From DASVHS01 sp036390755 (GTDB taxonomy: Bacteria > Acidobacteriota > Thermoanaerobaculia > Gp7-AA8), in the NCBI GenBank assembly GCA_036390755.1, contig DASWBH010000124.1, forward strand, positions 1-5,178: 5,178 nt of DNA. The letters run 5' to 3'. Both the position numbers and the translations under genes were made by a program. This document shows positions 1 through 5,178 of the stretch, in pieces. The notes beneath the pieces were generated by a model. That model was not told the origin of the DNA. It searched no databases and saw nothing but the letters and a program-made list of their open reading frames with translations. Every line of letters starts with the position of its first letter. Position 1 is the stretch's first letter.

Positions 1-829
1 CCTGCAGTCGTTTCTCGATCTTTACTACGACGGCGCGGGCGTGCTGCGCCACGAGCGCGACTTCTACGACATGACGCTCGCGTACCTGCGCCGCGCCGCC
101 GCCGACAACGTGCGGCACGCCGAGATCTTCTTCGATCCGCAAACGCACACCGCGCGCGAGGTCGCGTTCGAAACGGTGCTCGACGGCATCGACGGCGCTC
201 TTCGCGAAGGCGAGCGCGTCTTCGGCATCACGTCGCGGCTGATCATGTGCTTCCTTCGGCACCGCAGCGCTGAAGACGCGATGGCGGCGCTGGAAGAAGC
301 GCTGCCGCACAAGGAGAGAATCATCGCCGTCGGCCTGGACTCGGGCGAACAGGGCAATCCTCCATCGAAGTTCGCGGACGTTTTCGCGCGGGCGCGCGAG
401 GCAGGATTCCTGGCCGTCGCACACGCCGGAGAAGAAGGACCGCCGTCCTACATCCGCGAAGCGCTCGATCTGCTGCACGTGTCGCGCATCGATCACGGAG
501 TGCGCTGCATCGAAGACCCTGCGCTCGTCGATGACCTCGCCTCGCGCGCGATTCCGCTCACGATTTGTCCGTTGTCGAACGTGAAGCTGTGCGTGTTCGA
601 CTCGATGGAAGACCACAATCTGGCGCTGCTCCTCGACCGCGGCGTCGTCGTCACGATCAACTCGGATGACCCTGCGTATTTCGGCGGCTACATCGCCGAC
701 AACTTCCTCGCTGCGCAGCGCGCGCTGAACCTGACCGAGGAGCAGATCCGGCAGCTCGCGCGCAATTCGTTCACCGCCAGTTTCCTGCCCGACTCCGACA
801 AGCAGCGGCACCTCGAGGCCATCGGGTGA
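1..829 (+). CDS. Adenine deaminase (ADA/ADE amidohydrolase family), 5'-truncated by window edge
   Basis: Catalyses hydrolytic deamination of adenine to hypoxanthine and ammonia in the cytosol, feeding purine salvage. The frame is open from the left edge (first full codon at base 2), giving 275 visible residues; full-length relatives are about 320-340, so the N-terminal HxH metal ligands lie outside the window. Visible catalytic elements, numbered from the first visible residue, are HAGEE at 141-145 (metal His, proton-donor Glu144), DHG at 164-166 (catalytic His) and NSDDP at 220-224 (metal Asp and substrate-contact Asp). The segments LDLYYDGAGVL, RHAEIFFDPQTHT, VGLDSGEQGNPPSKF and SDDPAYFGGY resemble the bacterial adenine-specific subgroup more than true adenosine deaminases, which typically have a GIDLAGDE-type segment. 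Automated pipelines often label such proteins adenosine deaminase. It ends in tandem stops TGA TAA (827-832). Family is certain; substrate is inferred by subgroup resemblance. Confidence 0.9.
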   Translation, partial: LQSFLDLYYDGAGVLRHERDFYDMTLAYLRRAAADNVRHAEIFFDPQTHTAREVAFETVLDGIDGALREGERVFGITSRLIMCFLRHRSAEDAMAALEEALPHKERIIAVGLDSGEQGNPPSKFADVFARAREAGFLAVAHAGEEGPPSYIREALDLLHVSRIDHGVRCIEDPALVDDLASRAIPLTICPLSNVKLCVFDSMEDHNLALLLDRGVVVTINSDDPAYFGGYIADNFLAAQRALNLTEEQIRQLARNSFTASFLPDSDKQRHLEAIG

Positions 830-830
830 T
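825..830 (+). promoter_or_regulatory. Ribosome binding site for the 96-aa gene, overlapping the deaminase stop
   Basis: GGTGAT can pair with the AUCACC end of the 16S anti-Shine-Dalgarno region and sits 9 bases before the ATG at 840. It contains the deaminase TGA stop at 827-829, which suggests terminating ribosomes reinitiate on the next gene. No closer purine-rich site is present; a GAGG at 815-818 is too far away. Confidence 0.5.
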
Positions 831-839
831 AATCGCGCG

Positions 840-1130
840 ATGGCATGGCGCATCGAACGTCAGGCGAACGGAAAATTCGCCGTCTTCTCGACCCGCATCC
901 ACGACTACATCGTCATCGATGCGGACGAGCTGCAGATCGCGCAGATCTACGCCGAGAAGGGCGTGAAGGTCTACCTCGCCAGCGCACGTGCGCAGATGAC
1001 CACGCGCGCCGTTGCGGTCGACTCCGAGGGCGAGACGAAGATCGAGGCCAGCCGGCGACGCGGCTCGATGCCGAAGGAAGGCGAAGTGCCGATCGGCGTC
1101 ACCGGGTTCACGCTGAACGACGAAGAGTAG
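840..1130 (+). CDS. Hypothetical protein, 96 aa, coupled to adenine deaminase
   Basis: I do not recognise a family. The protein is short, soluble-looking and probably cytoplasmic: no signal peptide, membrane segment or cysteine. Residues 1-30 (with WRIERQANGKFAVFS and IHDYIVIDAD) look like a beta-hairpin or small beta-sheet. Residues 31-41 (LQIAQIYAEKG) look like a helix, followed by a strand (VKVYLAS). The C-terminal half is charged, with a basic patch (SRRRG, about 71-75) and an acidic end (LNDEE). The ATG at 840 was chosen because its site GGTGAT is correctly spaced; the frame has ordinary codon composition, whereas an overlapping frame at 845-1138 is Arg-rich and implausible. Only ten bases separate it from the deaminase, so co-transcription is likely, and a purine-related or regulatory role is possible but unproven. 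Existence as a gene is fairly sure; function is unknown. Confidence 0.75.
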   Translation: MAWRIERQANGKFAVFSTRIHDYIVIDADELQIAQIYAEKGVKVYLASARAQMTTRAVAVDSEGETKIEASRRRGSMPKEGEVPIGVTGFTLNDEE

Positions 1131-1208
1131 GTTGGTAATTGCTACTCACCAGTTGCTGGTCGCGCGGCACAACCTGCGACTAGCAACGAACAACTAGCAA
1201 CCTTGCAA
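1131..1208. repeat. Imperfect inverted repeat with heptamer periodicity
   Basis: The core is a 12-bp stem, 1152-1163 (GTTGCTGGTCGC) against 1176-1187 (GCGACTAGCAAC), with one position pairing as G-U in RNA and a loop of about 12 bases. Beyond the core, weaker symmetry continues outward on both arms. The right arm is phased at seven bases: ACCTGCG at 1172-1178, ACTAGCA at 1179-1185, ACGAACA at 1186-1192, ACTAGCA again at 1193-1199, and ACCTTGC at 1200-1206. The left arm read on the minus strand gives related units (for example ACCAGCA and AGTAGCA, fourteen bases apart). This resembles a short palindromic repeat element. Role unknown; it could stabilise the upstream mRNA 3' end. Confidence 0.6.
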
Positions 1209-1277
1209 CGACTTGCAGCAAGCTCGTCCACGCTGCGCGAGGGCACAGTTCCTGCTCTTATTTTGTACTGCCTTACA

Positions 1278-1283
1278 AGGGAG
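1278..1283 (+). promoter_or_regulatory. Strong Shine-Dalgarno for the lipoprotein gene
   Basis: AGGGAG lies 8 bases upstream of the ATG at 1292. It is the clearest ribosome binding site in the window and fixes the lipoprotein start, which also places the signal peptide correctly at the N-terminus. Confidence 0.8.
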
Positions 1284-1291
1284 AAATACAA

Positions 1292-2296
1292 ATGAATAGC
1301 AGATACAAGATCCTGGCAGGAGCTGCGATAGCGCTGCTGCTGCTTGCCGCATGCGGATCGTCGGGCAATGGTGGTCTCGGCGGCATTTTCGGCGGCGGCA
1401 ATCAGACAGCTCAGCTTCGCGGCACGGTCGACTCGGTCGATCTCAACAATCACACGCTTTACCTGATCAACGTCAGCGGCAACAACACCTCGATGCTCTC
1501 CAGCGGCGGCAACTCGGCCCGCGTGCGCTGGGACAACCAGACGACGGTGAACTATCAGAACCGCACGTACCGCCCCGAGGATCTCGAGCGAGGCGATCAG
1601 ATCGACGTGACGGCGCAGCAGAACGGCAGCGACGTCGTCGCGAGCTCGATCAACGTCCTTTCCGACGTCCGCACCAGCGGCGGATATCCGAGCGGTTCGT
1701 ATCCGTCGTCCCCGTCCACGAATTACCCGTCGAACGGATCGTACGGAACGATCCACGGCGTGGTCCGCTCGGTCGACACGCATAACCGCACGATCACCAT
1801 CGATCGCGGCTACGGTTCGTCCATGGCGATCGACTACAACACGAACACTCCCGTTTACTACAACGGTCGTTCGTTCATGCCCGGCGACCTCGAAGTCGGC
1901 GACGAGATCGACGTTCGCACGCAGAACATGAACGGCAGCCGCACGCTCGCGCAGGACATCACGGTGACGCGCAGCGTGAGCAACACGAACGGAACGTCCG
2001 GCACGACCACGAACGCCGGAACGATCCGCGGCACGGTCAACTCCGTCGACACGTCGCGTCAGACGATCCAGCTCAACTCCGTCAGCTCGGTCGGCTTCAA
2101 CCGCAATGCGGGCTCGATCGGCAATACCGTGACGGTGTCGTATGACCCGAACATGAACGTCAATGTGAACGGCCAGATGTACGCGGTCTCCGGCCTCGAG
2201 CGCGGCGACCTCGTCGACATTCAGGTCGACAATCTCGGCAACGGCAATTACGTCGCGCGCAGCATCAACCTGGTGCAGGACGTCAGGTCGCGCTAG
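1292..2296 (+). CDS. Lipoprotein with three tandem DUF5666-like repeats
   Basis: Predicted exported, lipid-anchored envelope protein of 334 residues; biochemical role unknown. Residues 1-20 form a lipoprotein signal peptide (basic R4/K6, hydrophobic 7-20) with lipobox LAA followed by Cys21. Residue +2 is Gly, not Asp, so outer-membrane sorting is plausible if the host is Gram-negative. A Gly-rich stretch (22-37) follows. Three homologous beta-rich modules occupy about 41-127, 151-228 and 243-334. Each opens with an RGTVDSVD-type strand (43-50; HGVVRSVD 155-162; RGTVNSVD 246-253) and has a later L-x-x-GD-x-(I/V)-D-(V/I) motif (98-106, 200-208, 302-310). This is the pattern of DUF5666, thought to be an OB-like beta-barrel. 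Linkers are low-complexity: Ser/Pro/Tyr/Gly-rich (128-150) and Asn/Thr/Gly-rich (229-242). It appears monocistronic, with its own ribosome site and a terminator after the stop. Confidence 0.85.
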   Translation: MNSRYKILAGAAIALLLLAACGSSGNGGLGGIFGGGNQTAQLRGTVDSVDLNNHTLYLINVSGNNTSMLSSGGNSARVRWDNQTTVNYQNRTYRPEDLERGDQIDVTAQQNGSDVVASSINVLSDVRTSGGYPSGSYPSSPSTNYPSNGSYGTIHGVVRSVDTHNRTITIDRGYGSSMAIDYNTNTPVYYNGRSFMPGDLEVGDEIDVRTQNMNGSRTLAQDITVTRSVSNTNGTSGTTTNAGTIRGTVNSVDTSRQTIQLNSVSSVGFNRNAGSIGNTVTVSYDPNMNVNVNGQMYAVSGLERGDLVDIQVDNLGNGNYVARSINLVQDVRSR

Positions 2297-4155
2297 GCAC
2301 TCTCAGTCGCAGGATTCAGTGTGGCGCCGCCGGCTTCGGCGGCGCTTCTTTTTGTGATCGAAAGAAGCTTCTCGCCGAGATCCGCGAGTTTCTTGTCGCC
2401 GATCCCATACACATCGCGCAATTCGATGAGAGTCTGCGGACGAAGCCGCGCCACCTCGCGCAACGAGCGATCGCCGAGGATGATGTACGGCGGTACGCCG
2501 CGCGCGGCGGCGAGCTCGCGCCGGAACTTGCGCAGCAACTCGAACAGATCCTGATCGACGCCTTCCCACGACTCGCTCTCGATCTTCGCTTTCTTCCGCC
2601 GCTCCTTGCGCGCGATCTGCACGAGGCGAACGCTCTCCTCGCCGCGGAGCACGCGGCGGGACGTTTCCGTGAGACGCAGGATCGGATATTTGTCGCCGTA
2701 CTGCTCCAGCACGCCGTGTCCGATGAGCTGATAGATCCAGTCGCGCAGCTCCGACGGCGTGTGGCCCGCGAGCAGACCATAAGTGGTGAGGCGATCGTGG
2801 CCGAGGGAGAGAACGCGATCGGTTTTCTCGCCGCGCAGAACGGAGATGACATGACCGGCCCCGAAACGCTGATCGACGCGCACGACGCAGGAGAGGATCT
2901 TCTGCGCGATCACATCCGCATCGGCGACGGCTTCGACGTCGCCCAGACAGAGGTCGCAGGCGGAGCAGTTCGACGACGTGTACTCCTGCCCGAAGTAGTT
3001 GACGAGCGCGCGATGACGGCAGACGGCGCCGCGCGCATATCTGTCGATTTCGTCGATCTGCTTGAGCGCGTTGCGCACGTATTCCGCAGCATCGCTGCGC
3101 TCGGCGCTCTGCGCTCCGCGCTCGACGATGGAGCGCCACAGCAGGACATCAGCGGCCGAGTACAGCAGCACGCAGTCCGCTTCGAGTCCATCGCGTCCGG
3201 CGCGCCCGGTTTCCTGCTGGTAGTGCTCGATCGACTTCGGCAGTCCGGTGTGCAGGACGAAACGGATGTTGGAGCGATCGATGCCCATTCCGAACGCGAC
3301 CGTAGCGACGACGATGTTGCACTGCTCGCTCGCGAACGCTTCCTGAGTGGCACTGCGCTCGTCCGACGACAACCCGGCGTGGTACGCGCGGGCGTCGATG
3401 CCCCGCTTGCGCAGCGACGCGGTGAGCTCGTCCACGTCCTTTTTGCGGATGCAGTAGATGATTCCGGCCTCGCCGGCATGACGGTCGATAACTTCGAGCG
3501 TCTGTTTCAGCGGCTCTACGCGCGGTAGAACGCGATATGAGAGGTTCGGCCGGTCGAAACTGCCGACGAGAACCGCCGGATCCTGCAGCCGCAACTGCGC
3601 GGCCATGTCGCGGCGGACGGCTTCGGTCGCCGTCGCGGTGTACGCATGCAGCGTCGCGTCGGGAAACCGATCGCGCAGATCGCCGAGCTGCCGGTACTCC
3701 GGTCGAAAGTCGTGACCCCAGTGGCTGATGCAGTGCGCCTCGTCGATCGCGAACGTGCGGACGCCGAGCGAGACGAGAAACTCCTGAAAGCGATCGACAG
3801 CCATGCGCTCGGGCGAGACGAACAAGAGCCGCAACTTGTGCGTCCGCGCGAGTTGCACGAGCTCGCGCTTCTCTTCCGCTGACGTCGTGCTGTTGACCTG
3901 CCGCGCTTCGACGCCGAGGTCGCGAAGAGTGTCGACCTGGTCCTTCATCAACGAGATGAGCGGCGAGACGACAACCGTGAGCTCGTCGGTGAGCAGCGGC
4001 GGCAACTGATAGCAGAGCGACTTGCCGCCGCCCGTCGGCATCACCACGACCGAGTCGCGCCGCTCCAGCACGGCCTCGATCGCGCGCTCCTGCAGAGGAC
4101 GAAGAGAATCGAAGCCCCAGGTTGTTCGAAGGACGTCGAGGACGCGGGGATTCAC
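2293..4155 (-). CDS. recQ: ATP-dependent DNA helicase RecQ
   Basis: A 3'-5' superfamily 2 DNA helicase of recombination and fork repair, 620 residues, near the size of E. coli RecQ. Helicase core: motif 0 (GFDSLRPLQ, 14-22), Walker A (PTGGGKS, 40-46), Ia (VVSPLISLM, 62-70), DEAH (138-141) followed by the aromatic-rich loop (HCISHWGHDFRPEY, 141-154), motif III (YTATAT, 172-177), motif V (VVATVAFGMGIDR, 282-294) and motif VI (QQETGRAGRDG, 313-323). Four zinc-binding cysteines at 379, 397, 400 and 403 have standard RecQ spacing. A winged-helix RQC region spans roughly 410-515, and one HRDC domain lies at about 531-600 (GIGDKKLADLGEKLL). The start is GTG at 4155; an in-frame TAA only three codons upstream (4164-4162) rules out a longer product, and the next ATG (Met39) would cut into Walker A. 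The nearest purine-rich site, AAGGTG at 4176-4171, is 15 bases away, so initiation may be weak or coupled to the upstream helicase gene. No key residue is missing. Confidence 0.97.
   Translation of the reverse strand: MNPRVLDVLRTTWGFDSLRPLQERAIEAVLERRDSVVVMPTGGGKSLCYQLPPLLTDELTVVVSPLISLMKDQVDTLRDLGVEARQVNSTTSAEEKRELVQLARTHKLRLLFVSPERMAVDRFQEFLVSLGVRTFAIDEAHCISHWGHDFRPEYRQLGDLRDRFPDATLHAYTATATEAVRRDMAAQLRLQDPAVLVGSFDRPNLSYRVLPRVEPLKQTLEVIDRHAGEAGIIYCIRKKDVDELTASLRKRGIDARAYHAGLSSDERSATQEAFASEQCNIVVATVAFGMGIDRSNIRFVLHTGLPKSIEHYQQETGRAGRDGLEADCVLLYSAADVLLWRSIVERGAQSAERSDAAEYVRNALKQIDEIDRYARGAVCRHRALVNYFGQEYTSSNCSACDLCLGDVEAVADADVIAQKILSCVVRVDQRFGAGHVISVLRGEKTDRVLSLGHDRLTTYGLLAGHTPSELRDWIYQLIGHGVLEQYGDKYPILRLTETSRRVLRGEESVRLVQIARKERRKKAKIESESWEGVDQDLFELLRKFRRELAAARGVPPYIILGDRSLREVARLRPQTLIELRDVYGIGDKKLADLGEKLLSITKRSAAEAGGATLNPATESA
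2324..2353 (+). terminator. Rho-independent terminator for the lipoprotein gene, inside the recQ 3' end
   Basis: A perfect 9-bp GC stem, GCGCCGCCG (2324-2332) and CGGCGGCGC (2337-2345), with a GCTT loop, is followed by TTCTTTTT (2346-2353). It starts 27 bases after the lipoprotein stop. The T-tract lies only on the plus-strand side, so it should act on rightward transcripts and not on recQ. The same bases encode RecQ residues 601-611, just after the HRDC domain. Confidence 0.82.
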
Positions 4156-4197
4156 TGGCGATTAGTTTGCCACCTTAACCGTTAACCGACCTGCGAC
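4156..4197 (-). other. 42-bp intergenic gap between DEAD-box helicase and recQ
   Basis: The gap holds the heptamer repeat and the candidate recQ ribosome binding site (AAGGTG, 4176-4171). I see no hairpin with a T-tract and no recognisable promoter, which supports transcription of both helicase genes as one unit. Confidence 0.55.
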
Positions 4198-4202
4198 CTA
4201 GA
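4175..4202. repeat. Heptamer tandem repeat in the gap between the helicase genes
   Basis: Four consecutive seven-base units: TTAACCG at 4175-4181 and exactly again at 4182-4188, then ACCTGCG at 4189-4195 and ACCTAGA at 4196-4202. The last unit contains the stop codon of the upstream DEAD-box gene (minus strand, 4200-4198). The ACCTGCG unit, followed by AC, also occurs at 1172-1180 in the other intergenic repeat. The recQ candidate ribosome site abuts and slightly overlaps its left end. Confidence 0.55.
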
Positions 4203-5178
4203 GCCGCGAGCGCGTCCTCACCGCCTTCTTCTCCAATTCGGTCCACGGCTCGACGCCAGGCACCGTGCATCGCGGAATCTTCTCTCCCAGAACGGCTTCG
4301 ATCTGCTGGACTGTCTGCAGGTCCTGCCACGTGGCGATCGTCGACACGATTCCCTCAGCCGCGCCGCGCGCGGTGCGTCCGCCGCGATGCACGTAGTCGT
4401 CGACGTTCTCCGGGATGTCGAAGTTGATCACATGCGTGATTCCCGGCACGTCGATGCCGCGGCCGGCGATGTCGGTCGCGATGAGAATGCGGTGCGAGCC
4501 CTCGCGGAACCCGCTGAGCGCCTGCACGCGCTTGCCCTGCGAGCGGTCCGCGTGAATGCGCAACACCGGATGACCCTTGCGCTGCAGGATGTGGTACAGC
4601 CACTCGGCATCCACTTTCCTGCGCACGAACACGAGCGTGCTCCCGAGCTCTTCGTGCAGCAACGCGATCAGGCAGTTGCGCTTGTCCTCCGGCTTGACGA
4701 GATACACCCGGTGCGTGATCCCCTCGGCCGCTCCGCCCTCGGGCGTGATGTCGACGCGCACGGGATCGCGCATGAACTCCTTCGCGATCAGCTCGACCGA
4801 TGACGGCATCGTCGCCGAGAACATCATCGTGTGGCGATCGCGCGGCAGCCGCTGCAGCACGTCGCGGATCTGCGGCAGGAATCCCAGATCGAGCATGTGG
4901 TCGCCTTCGTCGAGGACGAGTTGTTCGATCGCATCGAGCTTCACGTGACGCTGGCGCACGTGATCGAGCAGACGTCCCGGCGTGGCGACGATGATGTCCG
5001 GCTGGCCGCGAAGCGCGTCGGTCTGCGGGTTCATCTTCACGCCGCCGATCACGCACGCTGTGTTCAGGTTGTGATCGACGCCGAAGACGTCGAGGAACGC
5101 TTTGGTCTGCAGCGCAATCTCGCGCGTCGGCGAGAGGATCAGCCCGCGCACGCCGCGGCCGTGCGTCAGCCGCTCGGC
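4198..5178 (-). CDS. DEAD-box RNA helicase, RhlE-like, with variant DEGD motif; 5'-truncated by window edge
   Basis: ATP-dependent RNA-unwinding enzyme, probably acting in ribosome assembly or RNA turnover. The frame runs open through the right edge, so the true start, Q motif and Walker A lie outside; a GTG at 5151 is an internal Val codon, not the start. About 326 residues are visible. Numbered from the first visible residue: motif Ia PTRE (17-20), Ib TPGR (66-69), motif II DEGD (90-93) in place of DEAD, motif III SAT (121-123), motif V ATDIAGRGIDV (234-244), and motif VI HRGGRTAR (264-271) in place of the usual HRIGRTGR. The Arg and His residues of motif VI are retained. The region before motif V reads HADRSQGKR where many relatives have HGDKSQ. 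The C-terminal segment (EKIPRCTVPGVEPW, then a short basic end) resembles RhlE-type proteins, without a long basic or RNA-binding tail. Co-directional with recQ, 42 bases upstream of it. Confidence 0.93.
   Translation of the reverse strand, partial: AERLTHGRGVRGLILSPTREIALQTKAFLDVFGVDHNLNTACVIGGVKMNPQTDALRGQPDIIVATPGRLLDHVRQRHVKLDAIEQLVLDEGDHMLDLGFLPQIRDVLQRLPRDRHTMMFSATMPSSVELIAKEFMRDPVRVDITPEGGAAEGITHRVYLVKPEDKRNCLIALLHEELGSTLVFVRRKVDAEWLYHILQRKGHPVLRIHADRSQGKRVQALSGFREGSHRILIATDIAGRGIDVPGITHVINFDIPENVDDYVHRGGRTARGAAEGIVSTIATWQDLQTVQQIEAVLGEKIPRCTVPGVEPWTELEKKAVRTRSRL

Larger units (their letters stand above)
1131..1291. other. Intergenic spacer before the lipoprotein gene
   Basis: This 161-bp gap has no supported gene. 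Its first half (1131-1208) is the inverted heptamer-like repeat described separately. The second half holds an AT-richer patch (about 1255-1275) just before the lipoprotein Shine-Dalgarno, where a promoter would be expected. TATTTT at 1259-1264 could be a -10 element, but I find no convincing -35 partner 16-18 bases upstream, so no promoter is called. No T-tract follows the hairpin, so it is not a standard intrinsic terminator for the upstream operon. Confidence 0.6.

Noticed and set aside
845..1138. Overlapping +1 frame in the small hypothetical gene
   Set aside because: Its product is dominated by Arg, Ala and Gly, typical of an out-of-frame reading. The frame starting at 840 has balanced composition and the better-placed ribosome site.
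1152..1187. Hairpin as an intrinsic terminator for the deaminase operon
   Set aside because: The stem is good, but no T-tract follows on either strand. It is kept only as a repeat element.
1142..1783. Open frame (213 codons) on the minus strand opposite the lipoprotein start
   Set aside because: The product is Arg/Val/Ala-rich and looks like a compositional mirror. The plus strand has a strong ribosome site, signal peptide and repeated domains.
2716..3528. Long open frame (270 codons) on the plus strand opposite recQ
   Set aside because: It lies wholly antisense to a RecQ with all motifs intact. Long antisense frames are common in GC-rich genes, and its product has no recognisable domain and no convincing ribosome site.
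4387..4803. Plus-strand open frame opposite the DEAD-box helicase
   Set aside because: It is antisense to a helicase with conserved motifs in order, and has no domain signal of its own.
2293..5178. Helicase pair as part of a phage-defence island
   Set aside because: Both are ordinary housekeeping-type helicases with no nuclease, toxin, sensor or integrase gene beside them in this window.

Overview
The window is a compact, GC-rich (about 60% or a little above, judged by eye) piece of bacterial chromosome. It has five protein genes, no RNA genes, no CRISPR array and no recognisable insertion sequence. A lipobox lipoprotein, a purine-salvage enzyme and two housekeeping-type helicases point to a free-living Gram-negative bacterium. 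The sequence alone does not fix the phylum. The Acidobacteriota are one possibility, but that is a guess.

Layout. Positions 1-829 (+) hold the C-terminal three quarters of an adenine deaminase (ADA/ADE metal-dependent amidohydrolase family), cut by the left edge. A 96-residue protein of unknown function follows at 840-1130 (+); its ribosome binding site overlaps the deaminase stop, so the two are probably co-transcribed and translationally coupled. The 161-bp spacer 1131-1291 carries an imperfect inverted repeat built from heptamer-like units, then a strong Shine-Dalgarno for the next gene. Positions 1292-2296 (+) encode a lipoprotein with three tandem DUF5666-like beta-rich repeats. Its stop codon interlocks with the stop of the convergent gene through a shared CTAG, and its likely intrinsic terminator lies inside the 3' end of that gene. 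Positions 2293-4155 (-) encode a complete RecQ DNA helicase (helicase core, zinc-binding, winged-helix and HRDC domains). Forty-two bases upstream of it, 4198-5178 (-) is the C-terminal part of a RhlE-like DEAD-box RNA helicase, cut by the right edge, with a variant DEGD motif II. The two helicase genes look like one operon read right to left.

Functional picture. The left operon deaminates adenine to hypoxanthine for salvage or nitrogen release. The lipoprotein is an envelope protein of unknown role. The right operon pairs an RNA helicase with a recombination/repair DNA helicase. I see no coherent new multi-gene system. The most unusual items are at the nucleotide level: a terminator with a dual coding role, and heptamer-periodic repeats in two of the intergenic gaps that share the unit ACCTGCG followed by AC.
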